Of a DNA stretch of 64,000 bases, positions 48,954 through 57,803 are shown one piece after another. Origin of the DNA: Marinicellulosiphila megalodicopiae (GTDB lineage Bacteria; Pseudomonadota; Gammaproteobacteria; Pseudomonadales; Natronospirillaceae). The DNA lies in contig NZ_AP023087.1 in NCBI RefSeq assembly GCF_045862395.1, positions 1,736,001 through 1,800,000 on the forward strand. Reading direction: 5' to 3'. Position 1 is the first letter of the stretch, and each line of letters opens with the position of its first letter. The notes beneath the pieces were generated by a model that saw only the letters and a list, made by a program, of their open reading frames with translations, searched no databases and had not been told where the DNA came from. Both the position numbers and the translations under genes were made by a program.

Positions 48954-50269
48954 TGGTTTCATTTTTCAATCGCTTTTTATTTTTTATATTGATAGTTAAC
49001 ATTACATCTACAAGCTATGGTGCAACTGATGTAAAACAACTTCGTATTTCTAATACTGCCAATTCCGTCAGAATTGTTTTAGATTTAACCGACCAAGCGG
49101 AATATAAAATTTTTACTATTGATAACCCATATCGAGTAATTATTGACTTAAAAAATACTCATTTAAATACTTCTATTGCGCAACCTGATGTAGAAAAAAC
49201 GGGTATTCAGTCGATACGAAATGGTGTCCAAGATTCAAATAATTTAAGAATCGTATTTGATTTAAAACAAAAAATGACAGTCAGTAGTTTTGTTTTGGCC
49301 CCAGAGGGTAATAATATCCATAGATTGGTGTTGGACTTAAAGCATTCGAAAACCGTTCAAGCCAAATCGGTTAGCCAAATCAATCAAGGTAAACGGGATG
49401 TTGTTATTGCTATTGACGCAGGGCATGGTGGAACCGACGGTGGAGCAACGGGCAAATTTTTAAAAGAAAAAGATGTAGTGCTGTCTATTTCAAAAGAAAT
49501 TAAAAAAATTATTGATGGTGTACCTGGTTATTCCGCATTTTTAATCCGTGATGGGGATTATTATATTCCTTTGGATCAAAGGCCTGCCATTGCCCGTGAG
49601 AAAAAAGCAGATTTATTTATTTCCATTCATGCTGATGCATTTACAACTCCTCAGCCACGTGGGGCATCTGTTTATAGCTTATCTTTACGTGGCGCCAGTG
49701 GTGCAATGGCCAAATTCATAGAAGACTCTGAAAACTCAGCGGATGAACGTGGTGGTTTAAACTTATCAGAGCGATCGGATATATTAGTGCAGGTGTTAGG
49801 TGAGCTAACTTTGGACGCGACTATGGATGCAGGCGTAGACGTGGGTGAATTTGTGCTTGGGTCATTAAAAAAAGGCACAAAAATGCATTCTTCCGTTATT
49901 CAAAAAGCGAATTTTGCAGTGCTTCGTTCACCGGATGTGCCTTCAATTTTGATTGAAACGGGTTTTATCTCTAATCCGGATGAAGAAAAAAACTTAGGAT
50001 CCGCAAAATATCGAAAAAATCTGGCTTCTGCAATTTTTAAAGGAATAGATCGATATTTTCAAGCCAATCCTATTCCTGGGACTTACATCGCATGGTCTTT
50101 AGAAAATAAAAACAAGCTGATCGATTATACCGTTAAATCAGGTGATACTTTATCGGGTATTGCTTACAAACATCGCATTAATATGAGTCAAATAAAAGCC
50201 ATTAATCACCTTAAAAGTGACTCATTGAGAATTGGACAGGTATTAAAACTGCCATTAGTGTCCAATTAA
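48953..50269 (+). CDS. amiB: N-acetylmuramoyl-L-alanine amidase (AmiB/AmiC type) with LysM
   Basis: This periplasmic zinc amidase splits septal peptidoglycan during cell separation. The 438-aa protein has a signal peptide (about residues 1-24), an AMIN domain (26-130) that targets the septum, an Amidase_3 domain (150-375) with zinc ligands in IDAGHGGTDGG, a glutamate after it, ISIHADAF, and the catalytic Glu in LIETGFISN, and a C-terminal LysM (YTVKSGDTLSGIAYKHRI). The place between tsaE and mutL is that of AmiB. Confidence 0.94.
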   Translation: MVSFFNRFLFFILIVNITSTSYGATDVKQLRISNTANSVRIVLDLTDQAEYKIFTIDNPYRVIIDLKNTHLNTSIAQPDVEKTGIQSIRNGVQDSNNLRIVFDLKQKMTVSSFVLAPEGNNIHRLVLDLKHSKTVQAKSVSQINQGKRDVVIAIDAGHGGTDGGATGKFLKEKDVVLSISKEIKKIIDGVPGYSAFLIRDGDYYIPLDQRPAIAREKKADLFISIHADAFTTPQPRGASVYSLSLRGASGAMAKFIEDSENSADERGGLNLSERSDILVQVLGELTLDATMDAGVDVGEFVLGSLKKGTKMHSSVIQKANFAVLRSPDVPSILIETGFISNPDEEKNLGSAKYRKNLASAIFKGIDRYFQANPIPGTYIAWSLENKNKLIDYTVKSGDTLSGIAYKHRINMSQIKAINHLKSDSLRIGQVLKLPLVSN

Positions 50270-50310
50270 TTCAACTCGAATTTTATAAACCAAATAAATA
50301 AAGAATTATT

Positions 50311-52254
50311 ATGTCGTCAACTATCCAAAAATTAAGTCCACGTTTAGCTAACCAAATTGCCGCAGGTGAGGTAGTCGAAAGACCCGCATCGGTGATCAAA
50401 GAAGTAGTTGAAAATGCATTGGATGCAGGGGCAACTCGAATTGAAATTGATATCGAACAAGCTGGCGTAAAATTAATGCGCATCAAAGACAACGGCAAAG
50501 GCATAATAAAAGACGAATTAGACTTAGCTATTTCAAGACACGCCACCAGTAAAATAGCCAATTTAGATGATTTAGAAAACGTACAAAGCATGGGGTTTCG
50601 TGGAGAGGCTTTGGCCTCAATCGCCTCAGTATCAAAATTATTGTTAACTTCTAAACCTGAGTCGCAAGAAGATGCGTGGAGTGTGTTGGCTAAAGGTCAA
50701 GACATGGACACTCAAATACAGCCCGCTGCACACCCTGACGGCACGACATTAGAAGTGACGGATTTATTTTTTAATACACCCGCGCGACGTAAATTTTTAA
50801 AAACCGAAAAAACAGAATTTAATCATATTGACGAAGTATTTAAACGTTTAGCGTTAAGTCGATTTGATGTGTCATTTCATTTAAGACACAACCAAAAAAC
50901 CATTTACGCATTAAATGTGGCGCACAATCAATTAGAGCAAGAGCGCCGAATCGCGCAATTGTTATCTAAAGATTTATTACAAAATGCCGTTGTGATTCAT
51001 GCAGATGATCAAGGTATTGAGTTAAAAGGTTGGGTTGGATTACCGACGTTTTCAAAAGCCCACGCGTCTATGCAATACTTTTTTGTGAACGGCCGAGTCG
51101 TGCGCGACAAAGTGGTGAGTCATGCGATTAAACAAGCGTATCGTGATGTGTTGTATCACGGTCGTCACCCTTGTTATGTACTGTATTTAACGATGAATCC
51201 TAATATGGTCGATGTGAATGTGCACCCGACTAAACATGAAGTGCGCTTTCGAGAACAGCGTGCCGTGCATGGATTTTTGTTTCATCATTTGCACAAAGCA
51301 TTAGCAAGCGTTCGCCCTAATGCGCAAATAGAATCGCAAGTGCATTACGCTAATCAAAATACAAATCCTGGGCAAAATCCCGAACATAGTCCTGCACATA
51401 ATAACTACGCACTTTCCACTGCTTCATTAAATCAACCTGAAAACATGCGTGAACAAACCGCCATGAGTTTAACTAACTCTGGATCAGGTTCTGGATCTTC
51501 AGCCGGTTATGGTAATCAGCCATTAGCCAAAGGCGAGGCGCAATCGCAAGTGCATCACTACGCCAATTTGCATCCGTCTGAACCGATGCAAATGAACGAA
51601 ACTTATAACGGGACAGGCACAGATTCAATAGTGAATCAAACAGGTTTGCCTGTGGTCGATGAAAATGAAGGGCATCCTTTAGGTTATGCATTAGCGCAAT
51701 TAAAAGGCATTTTCATTTTGGCAGAAAACGCCAAAGGTCTATTAATAGTAGACATGCACGCCGCTCATGAACGCATAACATATGAGCGTATGAAAACCGA
51801 TTACGCAAGAAGTGGCATCGCATCACAGCCAGTTTTAGTACCACAAAATATTAATGTCAGCGCCCATCAAGCAGACGCTTGTGAAGAGTTTGCTCAATAC
51901 TTTTCACAATTAGGTTTTGACGTCAGACGCACCGGTCAAGAGTCGGTGATGGTGCGTGAAATTCCCGTGTACCTTTCACAGTCTGAGGTTGAACCGTTAA
52001 TTCAAAAAGTATTAATGGATTTACATCAAGCAGGCAACAGCGATTTAATTGAAGCCACACGAAATGAAATACTTTCAACCATGGCCTGTCATGGATCGGT
52101 TCGCGCGAATCGTCGATTGTCTATCGCAGAAATGAACGCATTATTACGAGACATGGAAATCACAGAGCGGTCAGGTCAATGTAACCATGGTAGACCCACT
52201 TTTGCACAGCTAACCATGCCTGAGTTAGACAAACTATTTATGCGTGGCCGATAA
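50311..52254 (+). CDS. mutL: DNA mismatch repair protein MutL
   Basis: The 647-aa protein has the N-terminal GHKL ATPase (ENALDAGAT, DNGKGI, GFRGEALASIASVS) and a C-terminal dimerisation domain. The endonuclease motif is present as DMHAAHERITYE near residue 480, with ACHGSVR and CNHGRPT. This fits MutL that nicks DNA itself, as in organisms lacking MutH/Dam. The linker (about 355-470) is Asn/Gln/Ser/Gly-rich. Its stop is 2 bp before miaA. Confidence 0.97.
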   Translation: MSSTIQKLSPRLANQIAAGEVVERPASVIKEVVENALDAGATRIEIDIEQAGVKLMRIKDNGKGIIKDELDLAISRHATSKIANLDDLENVQSMGFRGEALASIASVSKLLLTSKPESQEDAWSVLAKGQDMDTQIQPAAHPDGTTLEVTDLFFNTPARRKFLKTEKTEFNHIDEVFKRLALSRFDVSFHLRHNQKTIYALNVAHNQLEQERRIAQLLSKDLLQNAVVIHADDQGIELKGWVGLPTFSKAHASMQYFFVNGRVVRDKVVSHAIKQAYRDVLYHGRHPCYVLYLTMNPNMVDVNVHPTKHEVRFREQRAVHGFLFHHLHKALASVRPNAQIESQVHYANQNTNPGQNPEHSPAHNNYALSTASLNQPENMREQTAMSLTNSGSGSGSSAGYGNQPLAKGEAQSQVHHYANLHPSEPMQMNETYNGTGTDSIVNQTGLPVVDENEGHPLGYALAQLKGIFILAENAKGLLIVDMHAAHERITYERMKTDYARSGIASQPVLVPQNINVSAHQADACEEFAQYFSQLGFDVRRTGQESVMVREIPVYLSQSEVEPLIQKVLMDLHQAGNSDLIEATRNEILSTMACHGSVRANRRLSIAEMNALLRDMEITERSGQCNHGRPTFAQLTMPELDKLFMRGR

Positions 52255-52256
52255 TT

Positions 52257-53228
52257 ATGAGTGCTGTAGAAAAACAACAACAAAAACCAAAAGCTATTTT
52301 TTTAATGGGCCCAACCGCGTCAGGCAAAACCGATTTAGCCTGCACATTAGTTGAAACACTAAATTGCGAAATTATAAGTGTGGATTCAGCTTTAGTTTAT
52401 AAAGACATGAACATCGGTACAGCAAAACCTGACGCGCAAATGTTAAAACGCGCACCGCATCATTTAATTGATTTAATTGATCCAACCGAACAATACAGCG
52501 CAGCAGATTTTGCCGAACAAGCGTTAGAATTAATGACCGACATTACAAAACGAGGCAAAACGCCATTATTGGTCGGTGGCACGATGTTGTATTACCGCTC
52601 ATTATTAATGCCATTAGATGACATGCCATTAAGTGATCAAAACTTAAGAGACACTCTAAATAAACAGTGGGAAGAATTAGGTGCACAAACCATGCACCAA
52701 AAGCTTCAAGCGGTGGATGCAAAAAGCGCAGAAAAAATTCACCCCAACCACAAACAAAGATTATTACGCGCCTTAGAAGTATTTGAATTAACAGGCGAAA
52801 AATTAAGTGACATGCAAAAACAAACAAAAGACTTTGATGAAAAAATCATCGAAGCGTTTGCTTATGACGTGACACAAATTGTGGTCAATCCAGAACCAAG
52901 AAAAAAACTACACGAGCGCATCGCATTACGTTACGAAATTATGATGCAGCAGGGTTTTGAGCAAGAAGTGCGCGCATTGTATGAGCGAGGCGATTTAACC
53001 GCAGAGCACAACGCAATACGCTGTGTGGGTTATCGTCAAATGTGGCAATACCTAGAAGGCGAGATCGATTTAGAAGAAATGGTTGAGCGTGGAATTATAG
53101 CAACCAGACAGTTAGCAAAAAGACAGTTAACCTGGCTTAGAGGTTGGCCTTGTTTGACTTGGTTTGATTCTATGGATAACGATATGACTGAACAGGTTAT
53201 GCTATTTTTGAAAACCCGTGGATTTTAA
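52257..53228 (+). CDS. miaA: tRNA dimethylallyltransferase
   Basis: MiaA adds a dimethylallyl group to A37 of tRNAs reading UNN codons. The 323-aa protein shows GPTASGKTDLA, SVDSALVYKDMNIGTAKP, LVGGTMLYYRSL and NAIRCVGYRQMWQYL. It follows mutL by 2 bp, the standard arrangement. The usual next genes hfq and hflX are missing here; a 470-bp gap and a bactofilin gene follow instead. Confidence 0.97.
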   Translation: MSAVEKQQQKPKAIFLMGPTASGKTDLACTLVETLNCEIISVDSALVYKDMNIGTAKPDAQMLKRAPHHLIDLIDPTEQYSAADFAEQALELMTDITKRGKTPLLVGGTMLYYRSLLMPLDDMPLSDQNLRDTLNKQWEELGAQTMHQKLQAVDAKSAEKIHPNHKQRLLRALEVFELTGEKLSDMQKQTKDFDEKIIEAFAYDVTQIVVNPEPRKKLHERIALRYEIMMQQGFEQEVRALYERGDLTAEHNAIRCVGYRQMWQYLEGEIDLEEMVERGIIATRQLAKRQLTWLRGWPCLTWFDSMDNDMTEQVMLFLKTRGF

Positions 53229-53698
53229 ATTTCTAATCACGTACTAGAAATAAATACTGAGCGCAAATATAAGTTTGAGTTAACAAATCTAATAGATCGA
53301 TTAGGAATATAAATCAAAGGTTGATAGATTTATTTTGTATAAGGTTTGTTTAAATTGGCTTAAAAATAAGTCAAAAAATAGGCTAAATGATTAAAAATGG
53401 TGCGAAACTGATTGCAAATTGTTTCATAATAATCAATTGAAAGGTGTCAAAAAAATTGCAAAAGTAGCTCGATCCCTTTAAGCACGGGTATAAGGTGTTA
53501 ACAAGGGGGGAATGCATTGATATATTAAAAATATATGACACTCATTGTGTTATTTAAAATTATGGGTGTTTAAAAAATAGGCTGATTTTTTTTCTTATCG
53601 CATTTTGGTTTTATTTTTACTACTATCAGCGATGGAGGTGCGTCGTGACAGACAGGGAATCACAAATTTTATTCACTAACTGTATTTAAGAGGCACCT
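53229..53698. other. 470-bp region between miaA and the bactofilin gene
   Basis: No open reading frame is convincing, and no remnant of hfq is seen. The sequence is AT-rich with TTGCAA and TATATTAAAAATATA-type elements that could be promoter parts, and ends with AGAGGCACCT before the bactofilin ATG. A long 5' leader for the bactofilin transcript is possible. Confidence 0.4.
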
Positions 53699-54325
53699 AT
53701 GTCAGAGAACAAATCATCAGCCAATTCTTTTTTATCTGGCTTAAAAGAAGAATCCAGCGCATCAACATCCAGTTCATTCACTAAGCCCGTTTCAGACACA
53801 CCAGCTCAAGCTCGTTCTACAATCGGTAAAGGCATCAGTTTTCGCGGTGAATTAATCGGCACTGAGGATCTTCATATAGAAGGTAAAGTAGAAGGTACGG
53901 TTATTATGGCTGGGCAAAACCTTTCAATTGGAAAAGAAGGCGAACTTAATGCAAACATTCACGTGCAAAATATTTGTATTCACGGCAATTTAACCGGTGA
54001 TGTGTTAGCAGAAGAATTGATTGAAATTAAAGAATCAGCGATAGTAAAAGGCAATCTAATTGCTCCTCGTATTCAATTAGAAGACGGTGGTAAGTTCCGT
54101 GGTTCTATGGATATGATTGATTCAGAAGAAGAAAAACGCCAACGCAACGAAGAATTCAAAGCGAAATTAGTGCACCCTCACTTACCTCAAGAAGAACGCT
54201 TAGCACCGGGTAAAGTTGATGCAAAACCATCGGTGACTCAATCAAATAACCAACCTGAAAAGAAACACGATTCTAATAAATCCGATAAACATGATAATAA
54301 AGATCCGCTAGCTAAAAAGAATTAA
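53699..54325 (+). CDS. Bactofilin-family cytoskeletal protein
   Basis: The 208-aa protein has a central bactofilin (DUF583) beta-helix domain at about residues 45-145: FRGELIGTEDLHIEGKVEGTV, LSIGKEGELNANIHVQNICIHGNLTGDV, IEIKESAIVKGNLIAPRIQLEDGGKFRG. It is flanked by a Ser/Thr-rich N-tail and a Lys-rich C-tail. Bactofilins polymerise at the membrane and position cell-wall or polar machinery. It lies 92 bp upstream of the ZorA/ZorB-like operon, with a strong hairpin between. Confidence 0.92.
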   Translation: MSENKSSANSFLSGLKEESSASTSSSFTKPVSDTPAQARSTIGKGISFRGELIGTEDLHIEGKVEGTVIMAGQNLSIGKEGELNANIHVQNICIHGNLTGDVLAEELIEIKESAIVKGNLIAPRIQLEDGGKFRGSMDMIDSEEEKRQRNEEFKAKLVHPHLPQEERLAPGKVDAKPSVTQSNNQPEKKHDSNKSDKHDNKDPLAKKN

Positions 54326-54348
54326 TTTAATTTAAATTAATTTATATT

Positions 54349-54382
54349 TTGTTGTAAAACCTAGCCTTTGGTTTTACAACAA
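54349..54382. repeat. 13-bp perfect hairpin between bactofilin and the motor operon
   Basis: TTGTTGTAAAACC (54349-54361) and GGTTTTACAACAA (54370-54382) flank an 8-nt loop. No T-run follows, so it is not a standard terminator. It could be an attenuator, an RNA processing or stability element, or a regulator site 36 bp before the next start codon. Confidence 0.7.
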
Positions 54383-54417
54383 GCTTAATTCGCAGATTTT
54401 TACTTTGTTGCAATTCA

Positions 54418-55656
54418 ATGGATAAACATTATTCGTCAAGTTTAGCTACGGTACTTACTCAATTAGTACCAACAGGCGGTGCTGTGCTCGATTTAGGCTC
54501 AATGAGCTCAGGAACCACCGAGGCGTTTTTACAAAAAAAGTGTCGATGCTATGTCGAAGACTTACTTGATTATTTAGATGACATTCATAAAACAAATGCT
54601 GAGCCCATCGCAGCATTAAACGCGCATTTGTTACCTAAAGATGCCTCCCAGAAATTTAATGTGATTTTATGCTGGGATTTATTGAATTTTTTAAGTTTAG
54701 AAACAATTTCCAGTTTATTTGAAACCCTTAAGCCGCATTTGCAACCAGGTACGTTACTTCATTTTATAAAATATTCTGGCAGTAAAATTCCAGCCTATCC
54801 AAAAAGATTCAGATTATTGCAAGATTTTACTTTTGAATTATATGGAACCGCAAATGACCAATCGTTAATTAGCTTTCCCCATTCAACAATTAAGCTTTTA
54901 AAACACTTGGATTTATTTTCTATTCGCAATACCTCAATGAATCAACAGGGTATGCAAAAAGATATGGTTGAATATTTGTTAGAGTTTTCTGAGAACGGAT
55001 CAAGACCCTCTGCGCATGGTATTAAGCAAAGCGGATTGGTCTCGTACTTTCAAAGCACACAAGCTCAAAATGTCTGTGAATTTCATGCATTAAATTCATT
55101 GTTAGATTCAGTGGAAGATAAATCCATTACAACGATTTTGGATTTAGGAAAAAACACAAATAGAAGTTTGGAATATTTAGACAACCATTGTCAAAAATTA
55201 TTGGTTGAAGATGTCTATTCCTCTATGACATGGCAGCGAAAACTTAAAGGCAATAACGATGATGTGATCAGTGATGGTTTGTTAACATTACCTAATGCTA
55301 CTTCTTTAGATTTAGTGTTGATTTGGGATTTATTTAGTTATTGTTCACCAAAGCAATTTGAGCGATTAGCGCAAATAATCGCCAATAAAATGCAGGCCGG
55401 TGCATTACTTCATCTTGTGATGCATCGAAATAAAATGATTCCTGAAAACCCGGCCACTTTTGAAGTGATGTTAAATAAGCAGGTAAATATCAGTGGTAAT
55501 TTACAATGCAAAAATAAAAATGAATTTATTACCATAACGGGATTAATGAAATTGTTGCCACAATTTAAAATCAAAACACATAACACAATTCGCTTGAACG
55601 ATGATATTGCTTATCAAGAATTGTTGTTGCAATTTACGCCTAATAGAACTTTTTAA
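54418..55656 (+). CDS. Protein with two tandem methyltransferase-like domains, function unknown
   Basis: The 412-aa protein consists of two similar halves. Each has a Rossmann-like start (GAVLDLGSMSSGTTEAF near residue 22 and TTILDLGKNTNRSLEYL near 238), a VED segment, and a strand-helix FNVILCWDLLNFLS or LDLVLIWDLFSYCS, then GxLLH. This is the class I methyltransferase fold, but the glycine-rich SAM loop is degraded in both halves, so the domains may bind rather than methylate. It starts a four-gene unit with ZorA/ZorB-like genes (2-bp gap to the next gene). No ribosome site is strong. Confidence 0.6.
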   Translation: MDKHYSSSLATVLTQLVPTGGAVLDLGSMSSGTTEAFLQKKCRCYVEDLLDYLDDIHKTNAEPIAALNAHLLPKDASQKFNVILCWDLLNFLSLETISSLFETLKPHLQPGTLLHFIKYSGSKIPAYPKRFRLLQDFTFELYGTANDQSLISFPHSTIKLLKHLDLFSIRNTSMNQQGMQKDMVEYLLEFSENGSRPSAHGIKQSGLVSYFQSTQAQNVCEFHALNSLLDSVEDKSITTILDLGKNTNRSLEYLDNHCQKLLVEDVYSSMTWQRKLKGNNDDVISDGLLTLPNATSLDLVLIWDLFSYCSPKQFERLAQIIANKMQAGALLHLVMHRNKMIPENPATFEVMLNKQVNISGNLQCKNKNEFITITGLMKLLPQFKIKTHNTIRLNDDIAYQELLLQFTPNRTF

Positions 55657-55658
55657 TT

Positions 55659-57101
55659 ATGATGTTTGAACAAATGATTTTTGGAATGAATGTTATCACT
55701 TTTTTATTTTTATGCTTGATGCTGATGATTTTTATGTCAGGTGTACTGCTGTCTTGGTTTAATAAAAAAAATACATTTGGCGATTTTATTCAATATATTC
55801 CAAGCGCATTAACATCAATTGGTATTTTGGGGACATTCACAGGCATTGTAATTGGACTTAGATCTTTTAATTTAGATCAAATTGATTTGAGTATTGCATC
55901 GTTACTAGAAGGTTTAAAAACCGCATTTATAACCTCTATATTTGGTATTTTACTTTCAATTGTATTCAGGATGATTGGTTATGTTTTACCTAAGCCCGAT
56001 AGCGCTTATCAGCCTGCTTCGCAAAAAACCATTGATGATTTATATCATGTATTAGAAAAATCTCTTGTTTTTCAACAAACCAATCAAACTATGATTAATC
56101 AGCAAAATGAAAAACAACACACTTTTTTACAAGAATTTAATCAAGATTTTTCAGAGAAATTTACCCATGCTATCGTCACTAAGTTAAATGATTTAGTGGG
56201 TAGTTTTAATGAAAATCTCACGGTTCAATTTGGTGATAATTTACAGCAGTTTTCAGCCAGTTTTAAACAGGTAGAAACAGTGTTTGTAAATGCGAAAGCG
56301 CAAATTGAAAAACAACAACAGGTATTAGATTTACATCAAAAAAAGTGGGAAACCGCTCAAACTCATTTCGACACATTTGAATCTGTCATTGAATCAGTTA
56401 ACTTAGGCATAAATAAGTTAGCGCAAACCTATGAAACGTTAACGCCAATGTACGACAATCAAATGAATCAATTTAAAATCATCCAATCAGACAGTGAAAA
56501 ATTCAGTGCAACTCTTACAAAGTTAGATAGTGTGTTGCCTGATATGGGTGATAAAATCTCCAGTTTGGAAAAATGTTTATCACTACTTTCAACAGATTTG
56601 ACGCAAAATTTATTAAAGTACCAAAAAGATTTCCAAGTGCAAACCATACAACAAAGTGAATTATTTGAGGCAAATATTAAACAATGGACAGGCTCTGTAG
56701 AAAAAACACAGCGTGATTTTGTAATAGCTAATGATGCGCTAGAAGGATTTATTGAACATACTCAAAATATAAAAAGTACCTCGTTTGAAAAAATAGCCAA
56801 TTTAAATATTGAACAATTTGAAAAAAACCTAGAGCAAAATTCGATATTGCAGCAACAGTTGCATGAGAAAATAAGCGAAGGGCTTAATCAATCGTTAGAG
56901 CAACAATTGCATATGGCAAATGGGTTTAGCGCAAAACAGCATGATAAAATTGAAGAGCTATTACAACGTGAATTAGATGCAGTATTTAGTCAAATGGGAG
57001 ACGCATTAGGTGAAATCAGTGGACAGTTTACACGAGATTATCAATTGTTGATTCAGCAAATGCAGCAGGTATTGAATAAAAATCAGGCTTTATTAAAATG
57101 A
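55659..57101 (+). CDS. ZorA-like MotA/TolQ/ExbB-family proton-channel protein
   Basis: The 480-aa protein has three membrane helices (about residues 9-34, 47-68, 85-108). The pore-forming segment is SALTSIGILGTFTGIVIGLRSF, followed by LLEGLKTAFITSIFGILLS, the pattern typical of ZorA. Residues 120-480 are a long, mostly helical, Gln/Lys-rich cytoplasmic tail, as in the tail of ZorA. With the ZorB-like partner it should form an ion-driven rotary stator complex. The stop overlaps the ZorB-like start by 4 bp (ATGA). The match to ZorA is by motif recognition; the defence role is inference. Confidence 0.8.
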   Translation: MMFEQMIFGMNVITFLFLCLMLMIFMSGVLLSWFNKKNTFGDFIQYIPSALTSIGILGTFTGIVIGLRSFNLDQIDLSIASLLEGLKTAFITSIFGILLSIVFRMIGYVLPKPDSAYQPASQKTIDDLYHVLEKSLVFQQTNQTMINQQNEKQHTFLQEFNQDFSEKFTHAIVTKLNDLVGSFNENLTVQFGDNLQQFSASFKQVETVFVNAKAQIEKQQQVLDLHQKKWETAQTHFDTFESVIESVNLGINKLAQTYETLTPMYDNQMNQFKIIQSDSEKFSATLTKLDSVLPDMGDKISSLEKCLSLLSTDLTQNLLKYQKDFQVQTIQQSELFEANIKQWTGSVEKTQRDFVIANDALEGFIEHTQNIKSTSFEKIANLNIEQFEKNLEQNSILQQQLHEKISEGLNQSLEQQLHMANGFSAKQHDKIEELLQRELDAVFSQMGDALGEISGQFTRDYQLLIQQMQQVLNKNQALLK

Positions 57102-57793
57102 GCCTGTTGCCTCAGGTCAAAACGCAACCAGAAGATTCTCATTGGCTTAGCTTGTCGGATTTAATGGCAGGACTAATGATGGTGTTTTTATTGATTTCTG
57201 TTTTGATGATGCGTTCGGTAATGCTTGAGCGCGAAAAAATTAAAACCATTGCGGTTTCATATCATGAAACTCAATTAGCAATATATCAAGCGTTGATTGA
57301 TGAATTTGAATACGATCTTAATCGGTTTGGTGTGAATATTGATCAGCAATCTTTAACAGTAGTATTTACTCGCGATGATGCGATGTTTGAAACCGGAAAA
57401 GATATAATTAGCGATGATTATAAAATGATCCTTGCTGAATTTTTTCCAAGATACTTAAGTGTAATTTTACACTTTAAAGATTCAATTGAAGAAGTACGTT
57501 TAGAAGGGCATACAAATTCTCAATGGGCAGGTTCATTAAATGAAAACGACGCGTATTTTAAAAATCTGGAGTTGTCTCAAGATCGAACGCGATCGGTTTT
57601 GAGTTTTTTGTATTCACTAGAGCAAACCATGGTGCAGCAAAATTGGATCAAATCCCATTTAGCAGCGGTGGGGTATTCCTCATCCAAAGCGATCATAAAC
57701 GATAATGTAGAGGACAGGTTGCAATCCAAGCGAGTCGTGTTTCGAATTATCAGTGATTCGCAATTAAAAATTAGAAGTATATTAGAACAATGA
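57098..57793 (+). CDS. ZorB-like MotB/OmpA-domain stator protein
   Basis: The 231-aa protein has a short cytoplasmic start, one membrane helix (residues 22-42) opening with WLSLSDLMAGLMMVFLL, where D21 is the likely ion-carrying residue, and a periplasmic OmpA/MotB-type peptidoglycan-binding domain with VRLEGHTNSQWAGS and NLELSQDRTRSVLSFL. It overlaps the ZorA-like gene by 4 bp, implying paired synthesis. Pfam-type OmpA residues (His-Thr-Asn/Asp and Arg) look intact, so cell-wall anchoring is expected. Confidence 0.85.
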   Translation: MSLLPQVKTQPEDSHWLSLSDLMAGLMMVFLLISVLMMRSVMLEREKIKTIAVSYHETQLAIYQALIDEFEYDLNRFGVNIDQQSLTVVFTRDDAMFETGKDIISDDYKMILAEFFPRYLSVILHFKDSIEEVRLEGHTNSQWAGSLNENDAYFKNLELSQDRTRSVLSFLYSLEQTMVQQNWIKSHLAAVGYSSSKAIINDNVEDRLQSKRVVFRIISDSQLKIRSILEQ

Positions 57794-57803
57794 GACATTC
57801 ATT

